This document shows positions 23,147-34,674 of a stretch of 64,000 bases of DNA, in pieces (the stretch's first letter is position 1; every line of letters starts with the position of its first letter). Origin of the DNA: Chiridota heheva (Eukaryota > Echinodermata > Holothuroidea > Apodida > Chiridotidae); contig JAIGNY010001647.1 of the NCBI GenBank assembly GCA_020152595.1, positions 973,001 to 1,037,000 of the forward strand, read 5' to 3'. The notes under the pieces were generated by a model. It made no database searches, was not told where the DNA came from, and saw nothing but the letters and a program-made list of their open reading frames with translations. The position numbers and the translations under genes were made by a program.

Positions 23147-25020
23147 TAGTGGTAAACAGGGAAAATATTGGCAGAAAATAGAAGAAGAAAACAGAAAATA
23201 TATAGCTCGTCTCATTGTTCAGAGAGGTCATCTTAATGTTTGACCAGCTTGTCAATGGACTGACGAGCTTGGTGAAGGGATAACAAAGAATTATGAAGTA
23301 CACCCTGCAATCATAATCAAAATACAAATTGACAGAAAATCACTTCTTGTAGATATACATGTAGGCTTAAACAATTAAGACATTTTCAATGTATTTCTAA
23401 ATGCTTACCATGCGGATATTGAGATTTCTCACAATTGAAAACTTACGTAGTAGCTACAATCTTGGACCAAACTGTTGGAAAAATGCAGCTTTTTGAGAAC
23501 TACATATGTTATAGTGTTGTATTTCTTTGATATTATTTCTGCGAATTGTAACCCCTACCCTCTCTCCCTCTTTTCAATGTTGAATTTATATCTTTCTTAA
23601 CTTTTTTTCCAGGAAAACAGTAAAACGGCCAACATTGAACAGGGAGGGGAGGATGTTTAATATAGTGTGGGGAGGGGAGGATGCTTAATATAGTGAGGTG
23701 GGGAAGGGAGAATGGGTAATATAGTGAGGTAGGGGAGGGGGACACTGCCGGCGTCAATGAACTTATAGAAATGTCCTTCAAATTCCAAAATATTAATTTC
23801 AATTGAAAGAATAGGGATTGAAGAAGCAACAGAAGAACTTTCCAACATTTTTGATTTCTAAGTGTGAAATAATTTACAATAGAAAATTAGGTCCATGAAA
23901 AGCATCGCATATTTTTACTTTTGTGTTTTCAACAAGTTTGTCCAAGATTGTAGGCTACACGGATGGCAAGAAATCTCGACATTGGGAATCCCCTAAAACT
24001 TGTTAATTTTAAATGTTAGTGCAATCGTGCCATTTTCATGACTGCTGTGATCAAATTGAATGTATGTTGCATTTTGAGCCTAAGCTTTATATAGGCTATG
24101 ATTTAAATTTTCTGAAGAATTCTTGCTTGAAATTGTGGATTTTGAGTTGGTCATTTTTTTAAATTGCCGATTATTCTGATGAGAAGCCTATAGTTGGGAA
24201 TGACTTTGGAGAATATCCCTAAAACATATTACATTTTTTCTTACACTTGTTTTGCAAACTTAACAAGAACTGTCAGAAGGACATTATGCTCGACTATTTA
24301 AAGTTAGTATAGAAAATGGGCTTATTGAGGGAAATATATACAGAAATAGGGAAGCAGGGGCAGATGATTTTAAATTACTTGAGCTTTGAAAGATGCACTT
24401 ACATTTTCATTTGCTATGTTAATTTTCATAACATTTTACTACAAGCTTCAAAATATCGTTGAGTTTTCCCAGATAATTTAAGACAAAAAAGCTCAAGGTT
24501 ACCTCACCCAGTGACTCAGAAAATAAGTAAAAGCTAGCAGTCTTTGAAACTACAGAATAACACCTCTTTTAGCTCTATCAATAGAACAACAAAGAAAGGA
24601 GAGACCCTGACTTGCCAGCATCAATGAAAGAATGCCATTCGACCCCTTCCCAACCTCTAGCCTCCCCCAACCCCTCACATTCCCAGAACTACATCTTGGA
24701 TTGTAATACAACTTCCAATTTAAGAAAATATGTGTGTCAAGCAAACTCAAGCAGCATGAAAATTGTACAATAAGATGAAAGCAAAATTATGCGAAACAAT
24801 ATTGCTTAACGTATGACAAAGTAGACATTGGAAACGATACAAATCCCTCACTGCTAATAATGCATATTCCAGACTGTCCCACATTCCATCCCAACCTCTC
24901 CCAAATGTCATCACACATCTATACTCCATGCAATCACACCTGAAAACCAGACACTGTATGTCATTCCACCACTTGCATATATTACACACATGCCATAACA
25001 ACTGAAATCCAGATGACACC
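23147..25020. other. Unassigned sequence with a 28-bp triplicate
   Basis: Around 23641-23740 a G/A-rich 28-30 bp unit (GGATGTTTAATATAGTG) occurs three times. Several short minus-strand frames (63 to 104 residues) have no recognisable motif. Nothing else could be assigned. Confidence 0.45.
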
Positions 25021-25160
25021 CCACAACATGCCATTCCACCCTGCGCCACATGTCGACCCATCCTGTTAAATATCCCAACCTACCCTGTTCCACATGCCAA
25101 CCACCCTGTTGCACATGCCAACGCACCCTGTCCAACATGCCAATGCAGCTAGCTGACCAA
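25021..25160. repeat. Irregular 23-25 bp repeat, CCACATGCCAA type
   Basis: The words CACCCTGTTCCACATGCCAA and CACCCTGTTGCACATGCCAA recur with drift about six times; looser copies extend back to about 24880 and on to 25215. The minus strand stays open for about 100 codons through this block, which explains the overlapping frames of 103-104 residues. Confidence 0.7.
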
Positions 25161-25439
25161 CATCCTACCCTACCGTCCCTATATACAATTCCACCCTGCC
25201 CCACATGAAATTCCACCCTCATTCTAATTCCTTCAGCTACTTTATCATCATATCATCTTCTATCCAAATTCCACTTATTGTTTATATTTCCCAAAGCCCT
25301 AATTTGAAATTCTTTAGAAGCGAAGAAACTGTTATTTGCTTCTTTATTCATGGCAAGACAAACATTTTGATTGCTATGAATCATGTCTGGAATGTCAATA
25401 CCATAACAAAACTAAGAATATGAAGTGAGTCAGTCTCGC
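25161..25439. other. Short unassigned spacer
   Basis: No feature recognised before the satellite. Confidence 0.4.
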
Positions 25440-27060
25440 CTGCCATACATTTTTGATCTCAGGTCTAACATTTTGCAGCAAAGTCTATTGTTATGCAAAC
25501 AACCTAATTAATATGCATACTATACATCACCAATAGGTGGTACAATGCTCTACACATATACTGTGATCATTTGTTTAAGCAAAATCACCACACCCACTTT
25601 AATTCAAGAAATACCACAGATAAAAATATTTTCATTGCTATGCAAATAAGCTAATTAGTATGCACACATAACCCTGCAATCATGCTCAACTGAACAATGC
25701 CAATGCCCTCTACCATTGAACCAAGTATTTTCTACAAACGTCTATAGATATGCAAATAAACTAATTAATATGCACACTACACCTCACCATTGAGTATAGA
25801 CAATGCTCTTAACATATGATCATTTGTGTCAACAAGTTCCCCACACCCACATTAATTTAAGAAATATCATAGATACAAATATTTTCATTGCTATGCAAAT
25901 AAGCTAATTAGTATGCACTTATAACCCTGCAATCATGCTTAACTGAGCAGTGCCAATGCCCTTTACCATTGAACCAAGTATTTTCTACAAAAGTCTATAG
26001 ATATGCAAATAACCTAATTAATATGCACACTACACCTAACCATTGAGTATAGACAATGCTCTTAACATATGATCATTTGTGTAAACAAGTTCCCCACACC
26101 CACATTAATTTAAGAGATATCATAGATACAAATATTTTCATTGTTATGCAAATAAGCAAATTAGTATATACACACAACCCCCAATCATGTTCATTTAAAC
26201 AGTGCCCATCTCCTCTATCCCTGTATCAAATTATTATCTCAGGTTAAATATTTTACACAAGTCTATTGTTATGAAAATAACCTAATTAAAATACACATTA
26301 CACCTCACCATGTGCAAACAAAATCCCCACTCCCAATTTAATTTAAGAAATATCATAGATAACACTATATTCATTGTTATGCAAACAAGCTAATTAGTAT
26401 GCACACACAACTTCTCAATCATGCTCAACTGAACAGTACCAGTGCCATCTACCACTGCACCAAGTACCAAGTAAATATCTCAGGTTAAATATTTTCTACG
26501 GAGTCTATTGATATGCAAATAATCCTAATTAGTATGCACATTACACCTCACCATTTAGAAAAAACAATGCTCATTACATATGAGCATTTGTGTAAACAAT
26601 ATCCCCACTCCCACTTTGATTTAAGAGATATCATAGATACAAATTGTTCATTCTTATGCAAATAAGCTCATTAGTATGCACACACAACCCCCAATCATGC
26701 TGATTGGAACAATACCCATCCTCTACCACTGTGCCAAGTAAAATAAATGTACACTATTCATAACTTAAGTTATGCGCTTATGTTAAACATTTTGTACGAA
26801 AGTCTATTGTTATGCAAATAACCTAATTAATATGCACACTTCACCTCAGCATTAAGTGTAGACAATGCTTCTCACATATATGATCATTTGTATAAACAAA
26901 ATCCCCACATCCACTTTAAATTAGGAGATATGATAGATAATAGATAATATAGCAAATAAGCTAATTAGTATGCACACACAACCCCCAATCATGCTCATTT
27001 GAACAGTGCATATGTCCTCTACCCCTATGTCAAGTTATATCAATGTATACTATTCATAAC
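25440..27060. repeat. Satellite of about 253 bp, six copies, octamer-rich
   Basis: Successive copies of TGCAAATAAGCTAATTAGTA start at 25641 and 25894, with diverged copies at 26147, 26380, 26657 and about 26951: intervals of 253, 253, 233, 277 and about 294 bp. Each unit has two half-modules, TATGCAAATAAGCTAATTAG and TATGCAAATAACCTAATTAA, both followed by TATGCACAC. Other unit words are CCCACACCCAC, ATATCATAGATACAAAT and CATATGATCATTTGTGT. The module ATGCAAAT is the POU octamer and TAATTA a homeodomain core in other contexts; here they are a property of the repeat unit. Confidence 0.9.
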
Positions 27061-27064
27061 TTAA

Positions 27065-27593
27065 AGGATTAGTTCAGTGGTCAAGCATGTTCATCTTATA
27101 AGAAAGAGGACTTCAAAAGAAACAAAATGGTGAAGAAAGCATTGCAAAATCTTATTTCATTAAGGAGATATTCAAGTTTAAAGTTTGGTATCATTTCTGT
27201 TGAAATGACTAAAATCAGACAAGTTGTGATGTCACAACCTCAGATTCCTTAAAGTCTTTATGTATTGTAAAGGAAGTTTATTTAATTTTTTCACTATTTT
27301 AATTATTTTTCCTCAAACTTTCTTCAGGTGATATATTATATATACACTTCCTAGATTCAGTTTTGCTACTTTTTTGACATCCCATGGTTTTGAAGCCACA
27401 AAATCACAGGACAAAATATGATAGAATACATAGACTTTAAGGAATCTGAGGCTATGACATCACAACTAGTCTGAATCAGGCGTTTCTACACAAATGACAC
27501 CAAACTTTAAACTTAAATGTCTCCTTAATGGAATAAGAATTTTGAATGCTCTCTTCACGTTTTTTTAATTTGCTTGACCACTGAACTAATCCT
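27065..27593. mobile_element. Foldback MITE K1, full-length copy
   Basis: TTAA flanks lie at 27061-27064 and 27594-27597. The ends AGGATTAGTTCAGTGGTCAA and TTGACCACTGAACTAATCCT are exact inverses for 20 bp. The arms are traceable for about 200 bp, with a roughly 20-bp deletion in the right arm near 27560. It lies immediately beyond the 253-bp satellite. Confidence 0.9.
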
Positions 27594-27597
27594 TTAA

Positions 27598-28140
27598 ATT
27601 ATGAAAACTTGAGGCAAAAAAACTTTAATCAAAACTTTACCCAGACACAGATGCCAACCCCAAGAGTAGTAAGTAAGAATTGTTAGAATAGCTTTGTTAT
27701 TCTTTGAATAGTTGAGCTGAAAATTGTGAAGAAATCTTTTACTATCTCTACATGTTCAGTCTATGTACTGTACATGTAGGGATATTAAAAGTACATGTAC
27801 TGTACATGCAGGCTAAAATAAAAAAATGACTTTCTGGTGACGTGTCATTTAGTGTTTGCACCGGGTCTACAAAATTTATAAAAAAATGCCCTGCATTATT
27901 GGTTAGGTATCCGGGTATCCGGCATGCCGTCAAAGCCTTTTAAATATTTTTCCGAAAGTAGTATATGTGTTAAAATCTAACAGTGTACCTTGTAAAATTT
28001 CTGATATTTCTTGTTTTTTTAATCTTATCTTTGTTTCTGTAATAAAGAAATAAAATACAAATGTTTCTTGTCTCTTTTATTTACCTGTCTTCATAAAATA
28101 ATAATACACTCACTTCCTCAAAATTTCACAGGACGGGTCA
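27598..28140. other. Unassigned sequence
   Basis: No element found. On the minus strand an AATAAA word near 28085 could serve as a poly(A) signal for the candidate exon that follows. Confidence 0.45.
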
Positions 28141-28141
28141 C

Positions 28142-28362
28142 TTGGTATTCTGGAATAATACACGATTCCACGGTTCCGTTATATGCACACTCAGTAACTC
28201 GTAAGTTGACGTAACAATGACCAAACATAGACAATTTTATTTGAACACAACTTGTGATTGGTCCATAATAGGAGTTACAATTTTTGTAGCAAATAGCAGA
28301 CACACTTTCAAAATAGTTTGGTAATGTACACCCGCAATATATTTTTTCTGCAGCATACTACA
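28142..28362 (-). CDS. Candidate terminal exon, cysteine-rich
   Basis: I do not recognise a family. On the minus strand an open frame of about 70 codons runs from after an in-frame TAG near 28366 to a TGA at about 28135. It contains ten cysteines with regular spacing: IYCGCTLPNY, SAICYKNCNSYYGP, TSCVQIKL, FGHCYVNLRVTEC and GTVESCIIPEYQVTRPVKF. There is no plausible ATG, but CTGCAG just upstream (about 28351) could be a splice acceptor, and AATAAA lies about 50 bases past the stop. The pattern of paired cysteines, an NGT glycosylation-like site and no low-complexity sequence suggests a secreted or extracellular domain (inference). Against it, the presumed acceptor lacks a strong pyrimidine tract, and no other exon is visible nearby. 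A chance open frame is quite possible. Confidence 0.3.
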
Positions 28363-28840
28363 TACACTGCTTGTTGCGCACTGATTTGGATATCTTTTTT
28401 TTACAGCGAAGTTTAGAGAGTTTAAGTTTTGCACTACTAGTACATGTACATGTAGCACTACAAGAGTACACATACTTTACTAGCCGCATCGCTTGTTCAA
28501 CATCATTTAGCGATCTGTGACAAGATTTTGTGATTATTTTATTGTATTGCGAAAGGAAACAAACACTTTATAATTCTTATAAGTTAAGATTTATTCTTTT
28601 AACATACAAATCTGAAACAGAAATAATCTGCAATTGGCAATATTATGAAATTCCCTAATCGGTTGTATTTTCTGAACCGAGCAACATCACAATCGGTTGA
28701 GTACCTGGATATTTCGGATACCCATGTATAAAACACGTGTCAACCAATATTGTGGGACAATTGATACCATCTTCAAATGTAAGTTACGTTCTGCTTTGTA
28801 TGTCAAAAATGTCTTCTTGTACAATTTATTTAATCTACTG

Positions 28841-29308
28841 CAAGGGTTCTTAATAAGATTTTGCAAATGGCCATCATTTCACAACATCTTCAGGCCGTGG
28901 GCCAATCGCATGGCAAAATCAGCATCATGTGACATACAAAACCTGTCAAAAGAAGCTCTGAATACAAACAAGTTTAGAGCGTGCGCCATTAGAAGGACGT
29001 ACGCCAGATGTCAGCAGTTCTGTTATCCACCTTCCTTTGACAAGCTGTGAGCCCAATTTAAAGATAACATTTTATTTGATAAGCCGCAATGTTTTAGTGA
29101 GCTGATCTGCCTAAAAAAAACCCAAAATAAATGAGTATTTTGCAATTTTTACTGATTTAATTTGGACTGATCTTACATGCAATGCACTGTATTGCATTAT
29201 ATGATAACGATTGTTCGCAGGCCAGATTGGATTGTCTGGCGGGCCAGACTTGGCCCGCGTGTCTGGCGGGCCAGACTTGGCCCGCGGGCCGCCTATTAAG
29301 AATCACTG
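28841..29308. mobile_element. hAT-like MITE with perfect 8-bp target duplication
   Basis: The octamer ATCTACTG flanks the element exactly at 28833-28840 and 29309-29316. The left terminus is CAAGGGTTCTTAATAAG and the inverse of the right is CAGTGATTCTTAATAGG. The subterminal part has GGCCCGCGGGCC on the right side, a feature of several hAT families. Near 29235-29285 a 25-26 bp GGCGGGCCAGACTTGGCCCG unit is duplicated in tandem. No transposase is encoded; a 117-residue plus-strand frame crosses the left boundary and is not a gene. Confidence 0.88.
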
Positions 29309-29316
29309 ATCTACTG

Positions 29317-29720
29317 TATATACTGTACTGTGGAATCTGATAAGAAAAATATTAATTTCATGAAAAGATAACAAGTTTTAAGATTTTTATTTACCAACAC
29401 ATTGAGGTATAGTAAGTGTTATTGGCAAATACTATCCTCCAGTATGGTTTATTTTTCAAATCCATTAAATTAAAAAAAAACTTATACAGTAATAAAATAC
29501 TGCATACAAGGTTTTTCTTAAAGGTCAAAACCTCCTTAGATCTCCATCAAAGACTACACGATGCATGTATATCTCATCTCCAGAAATATTCAAATCGTAG
29601 TGTCTGCAGCTGCAAGCTAAACTTAAAAACAACATTCTTCCTGTTCAATCTGAATAAAACATGAACTCCTCACATGAGAGATGCATCACTGTGGGTTTCA
29701 AATCAGTTTAAAACTTGGTT
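29317..29720. other. Unassigned sequence
   Basis: An 82-residue plus-strand frame (29416-29664) has no recognisable motif. Nothing else was seen. Confidence 0.4.
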
Positions 29721-30095
29721 TGCTTGGTTTGAGGATGTTTAACGGCACCGCGACAGTCAGAGTCAAACGTGCCAAGAGGGTGTTAAATGATTCATGTGCA
29801 AAGGTAAGGAAAGAGATGATTGGAAAAGGAGAAAGGAAGGAGAGAAGTTAACATTTTAGAAGAAATAAGTTGTAGAAGAAAAGGTGGTAAGAAGGAGAGA
29901 GAGGGAGAGGGATGTGAAGTTGAAAAGGTTGCTGTTGCAAAGGAAGGTGATAATGTTGGAGGGGATTATTCTTTAAGTCGGAAATAGTGGTGGCAGGGAA
30001 TAGGAAAGATCTGGAGTTGGTGTAAATTGGACACGTTAAGAGGATATGATTGATCGAGAGATCAGTCTTGCAAGTGGGGCAGATAGGTTTAAAAA
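29721..30095 (-). mobile_element. RNase H LINE (family B) 3-prime fragment
   Basis: The minus-strand 3-prime end (plus: GGTTTGAGGATGTTTAACGG then CACCGCGACAGTCAGAGTC) closely matches the one at 19984. Upstream on the minus strand lies the tail of the reading frame with the LSIKHILL-equivalent region (plus: AGGATATGATTGATCGAGAG), now full of stops. The fragment is truncated at about 30095 in the zinc-knuckle-like region. Confidence 0.7.
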
Positions 30096-30253
30096 TTTAA
30101 AAACTGAATATTTTAGCCACCAGTAATGGATAAACACTTGTTTGTTTAATCAAATGTGACAATACGATTAAAGATTCACAGTAGAATGGGCACTCATAGT
30201 AGAAAATCCCTGCAAACGGATGAAAAGACAAGATAACGGTCATGATGTACAAT
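30096..30253. other. Short unassigned spacer
   Basis: No feature recognised. Confidence 0.4.
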
Positions 30254-30375
30254 TATCATTATTATTATTATAACACATTTATAGAGCACTCCTTCTAAAA
30301 CAGAAATGCAATCAGCAGTGCTTTACAACTCTTAGAAAATGAACAAAGTTAGGTTCAACACAAATAAAAAAACTA

Positions 30376-30897
<522 letters not shown>

Positions 30898-31478
30898 TAC
30901 ATTTAACATATATCAATTATTTAAAAGATTTCTTATGTCTTTAGTCTCTTTCTAAATAATGTACACGTTTCTGTATTCTTATTTCAGCGGAGAGTGCATT
31001 CCACTCTTTTGGACCTGCAATTGAAAATGTATGGTCCCCATATGACTTTCTGTGGGTTTTGGTAATTATGAAGCTGTCCAATGATCTTAATGTCCTTAAG
31101 GCATTTGGTGGCACTGTCATATTTTTTCTTGTCCAGTATTAGTTTTGCAGCACAATTTTGTACACGCTGTAGTTTAACCAAATATGTTTTGGATGACCCA
31201 TATAATAGAATGCTACAGTAGTCTAGGTGGGAAACTACTAAAGAATGAACTGCTCCATAGATTGTTTAGTCAAATGGCTTCTTAAATCTTTAAGCGATAT
31301 AAAATAAACATAGCAATTTTTGCACTTATCATCTACATATTTATGAAAAGACAAAGATAACTTATTATTAAGTCATACACTTAAGTATTTAATACAATGA
31401 CTTTCAGCAATATGCTCATCATTGATATTTATCCCATTTGTTACACACTTGTTTCTTTGGATATTGTTAGCAAATTTA

Positions 31479-31600
31479 ATGTTTGTTTGTTTGTTTGTTT
31501 GTTTAATGAGGGCTTTGCGGCACCATGACGACGAGGGTAAAATTGTCCCTGAGAGGTTAGATCATTCCAGAGGTAAGAAGAAAAGAAAACAGGGGGACAT
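31479..31600 (-). mobile_element. RNase H LINE (family A), short truncated copy
   Basis: Starting with a TTTG tract (the minus-strand CAAA tail), the plus strand reads AATGAGGGCTTTGCGGCACC, then AAATTGTCCCTGAGAGGTTA and GATCATTCCAGAGGTAAGAA. This is the 3-prime UTR of family A. The copy is only about 120 bp and lies inside the L2-like LINE. No clear target duplication was found. Confidence 0.8.
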
Positions 31601-31760
31601 TGATTTGCTACTATTCAATTTGAGTCAATTTTGTTCATCAGTTCAATACAATGTTAGCACACCGCTCTAAAGCTGATATGCAGTTTACCTTGTCAATAGG
31701 ATTTTGTGGATTGAACGACTCATATAAGAATGGTTATCAGCATATCCCATAATTATGACT

Positions 31761-33289
31761 CTGCTTTCATCATTTAGAAAATCGGTGGCAATATACCTTT
31801 GTAGGGTGTTGCATACAAACCATAACAACACTGTATAGTAGACATGTCCAGAGTAGTATGGTATACTGTATAGTAGGTGTGAAACAGTGCGAACTAGAAT
31901 TTCAGCACTCTATAGAGTGCACACCATCTTCTCCCACTGTTCTAGTAGTTCATTCCCCATCCCCAATATAATCTACCTCAGAAATCCTTGAACCACCAAG
32001 ATGTATCCCAAATAAATCTCTATCCCACTTTTGATCTGTATTGCCTATTTGCAATCTAAACACTTCAGGATTATGTACCTTCTGACATAATTTCTTTTAA
32101 GGTTGTATCATTGTTGTCAGTTTTATTCAGGCTAAGCACCCATTGTTTGAGTTCCTTTCAGACAAGATTCACATTCCATCATTTTTCTTTCATACAAGAA
32201 ACCAATTGTTTGATTTTCTTTGATACCAGGGACTACCTGATTTGATTTTCTTTGAGTGCAGAAAATTATTGTTTGGATTTCCATTCATGGCATGAATTAA
32301 TTGTTCAGCACATTCCATTGGAAAGCTTAAACTAAGTGTAATAGGCCATAGTGCAAGCCATAGGCTTTGCACTGTACCAAGCCGAGTGTTAGGCTACGGT
32401 CACATTGACTTTACCATTGAAGCTTAGGCTTCATCTAAAGCTGCTTGCACTTACCAGTTCTCCCGATGTTGATCACAACTAGACCTGATGTCATGTATAT
32501 AAGTGTCAGTTTAATTGATTTGATATGTTTTTAGTGCCGTTTTGCATCATATTTGTACGATGGCTCCAGTTAAAGTTCTCTAAGGTAGCTACAGGGATCG
32601 TCCATCAGTCAGTGTAGGCCTAAGTGTATTTACTGCCAGTGTGTATGTAAGGTTAAAATGTACATAGTGTATGTTGTTGTCAGGGCATCATATTCGAAAT
32701 GATGTCATGTAATGATTATTCATGAGCTCTCATTCACAACTTTGGTTTGTTTACATGTGACATCATAGTAAGTTAAAGCGCCTTAGCGTAAGTTTTAAAT
32801 TGAAAATGTAATGTTTTGGGCGTAATAACAAAAACATTAAAGGCAATAATAAAATAATAAACTGTTTAAGGAGCTGTGTATGTTTGAAAGAGAGAAGCTT
32901 CTGGACTGTGGTGGGATGAGGATGTGTGTTGCAGGTTGTGAATAATTGTGTAAGTTAAACATTTCTTATTGGCCAATAAGTTTAGTTAGTTTATAGCAAA
33001 GAATAGTTATTGTAATTGTTGATTGATAGTATTAAGTCAAGGATTATTTTCATGCTTGTGATCTATTTAATTTAATATCTTGTTGGTGATATTTTCCAGC
33101 CTGATTAAATTGAGTTACGAATTGATCACATTGATATGTGGAACTATGTTAGCTTCTCTGTGTCTTATATTCTTACCTATAGAATTGGCAATTAATCAAC
33201 CTATTTGGGATCATCATATTCACAATTAGGTGGGTCTCATTTTTAGTCCTGTTACCCAACATTTTATAGTATCCCCGATAAAACCCAGA
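31761..33289. other. Unassigned sequence
   Basis: AT-rich DNA without recognisable exon, array or element terminus. Short frames show no motif. Confidence 0.4.
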
Positions 33290-33515
33290 AATTTACATAA
33301 GTCTACACAGATCTCACCCTAATATATCCCCACTCCTCCATATCTGCCCCTAATTTAATATATACCAAACTTTACTCACTTCTTCCTTAAGTAGTAAACA
33401 AAACCACACAGCAACTTGAATCAAAATCCAATCATCGGTTCTTGATACATGTATATGTGGATAACAAACAGACAAACAAAGAAACAAGAGGTGAAAGCAT
33501 AACTTCCATGACGGA
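33290..33515 (+). repeat. Dispersed repeat P, single diverged unit
   Basis: Contains CACTTCTTCCTTAAGTAGTA, AACAAAACCACACAGCAACT, AATCCAATCATCGGTTCTTG and ends with TCCATGACGGAGGTAATT. These correspond in order to the unit at 11676-12260. Confidence 0.8.
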
Positions 33516-33547
33516 GGTAATTATCAAATTGCATTTGGAGTTCAGAG

Positions 33548-34305
33548 ACCTACACACCATGCACCCTCTTTATCATTCTCTCATTCTTCTGTACAGTATA
33601 CTTTTAAATGTCTTAATTACACTCCATGCACCTTCTTTAATATTCCCACAATTTCCCTGTACAGTATACTTTTAAATGTCCCAAGTACACTCCATGCACT
33701 TTCTTTAATATTCCCACAATTTCCCTGTACAGTATACTTTTAAATGTCTTAATTACACTCCATGCACCTTCTTTAATATTCCCACAATTTCCCTGTACAG
33801 TATACTTTTAAATGTCCCAAGTACACTCCATGCACCTTCTTTAATATTCCCACAATTTCCCTGTACAGTATACTTTTAGATATACCAACTACACTCCATG
33901 CACTTTCTTTAATATTCCCACAATTTCCCTGTACAGTATACTTTTAAATGTCCCAAGTACACTCCATGCACCTTCTTTAATATTCCCACAATTTCCTGTA
34001 CAGTATACTTTTAAATGTCCCAACTACAGTACACTCCATGCACCTTCTTTAATATTCCCACAATTTCCCTGTACAGTATACTTTTAGATGTCCCAACTAC
34101 ACTCCATGCACTTTCTTTAATATTCCCACAATTTCCCTGTACAGTATACTTTTAAATGTCTTAATTACACTCCATGCACCTTCTTTAATATTCCACAATT
34201 TCCCTGTACAGTATACTTTTAAATGTCCCAACTACAGTACACACCATGCACCTTCTTTAATATTCCCACAATTTTCCTGTAAAGTACAACTTTTAAATAT
34301 CCCTG
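33548..34305. repeat. 68-bp minisatellite, about 11 copies
   Basis: The unit is CTACACTCCATGCACCTTCT, TTAATATTCCCACAATTTCC, CTGTACAGTATACTTTTAAA, TGTCCCAA. Variants (CACTTTCT, TCTTAATT, AGATGTCC, ATATACC) alternate along the array, giving hints of a two-unit higher-order pattern. The first and last units are diverged. Confidence 0.95.
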
Positions 34306-34603
34306 GCACTTTCTAAAATTTCATCACCTTGAAATAATGCATTTCCCCATCAACTGTTAAGCTATTAGAATACAAGATTCAAGTGAAAAAACACACATCC
34401 AATTTACTGAAATTAAGGGTGCCCTCAGTGCCGAAGGCCTGGCTTTTATTCTTTTTAATCATTTCTTTTCTCTCAGGCAACTGGCAAATTCAATTTTCTT
34501 TGCTCTAATGTTCAAAACTCAATAGCCATAATGATTTTTCCTTCAAGAATTGTACTGTACATCGCACCAACGAAGGCAAAGGTGAGAATACTGTACATGT
34601 AAG
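34306..34603. other. Short unassigned spacer
   Basis: No feature recognised. Confidence 0.4.
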
Positions 34604-34674
34604 CCCTTATAGAAATTTGAGCTCGGTTTTAGCTCGTACGAACTGGTGGTTAGTGCGGTTAAGCTTACAAGTAG

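Noticed and set aside
28697..29050. 117-residue plus-strand frame as a gene
   Set aside because: It crosses the left boundary of the hAT-like MITE (28841) and shows no domain.
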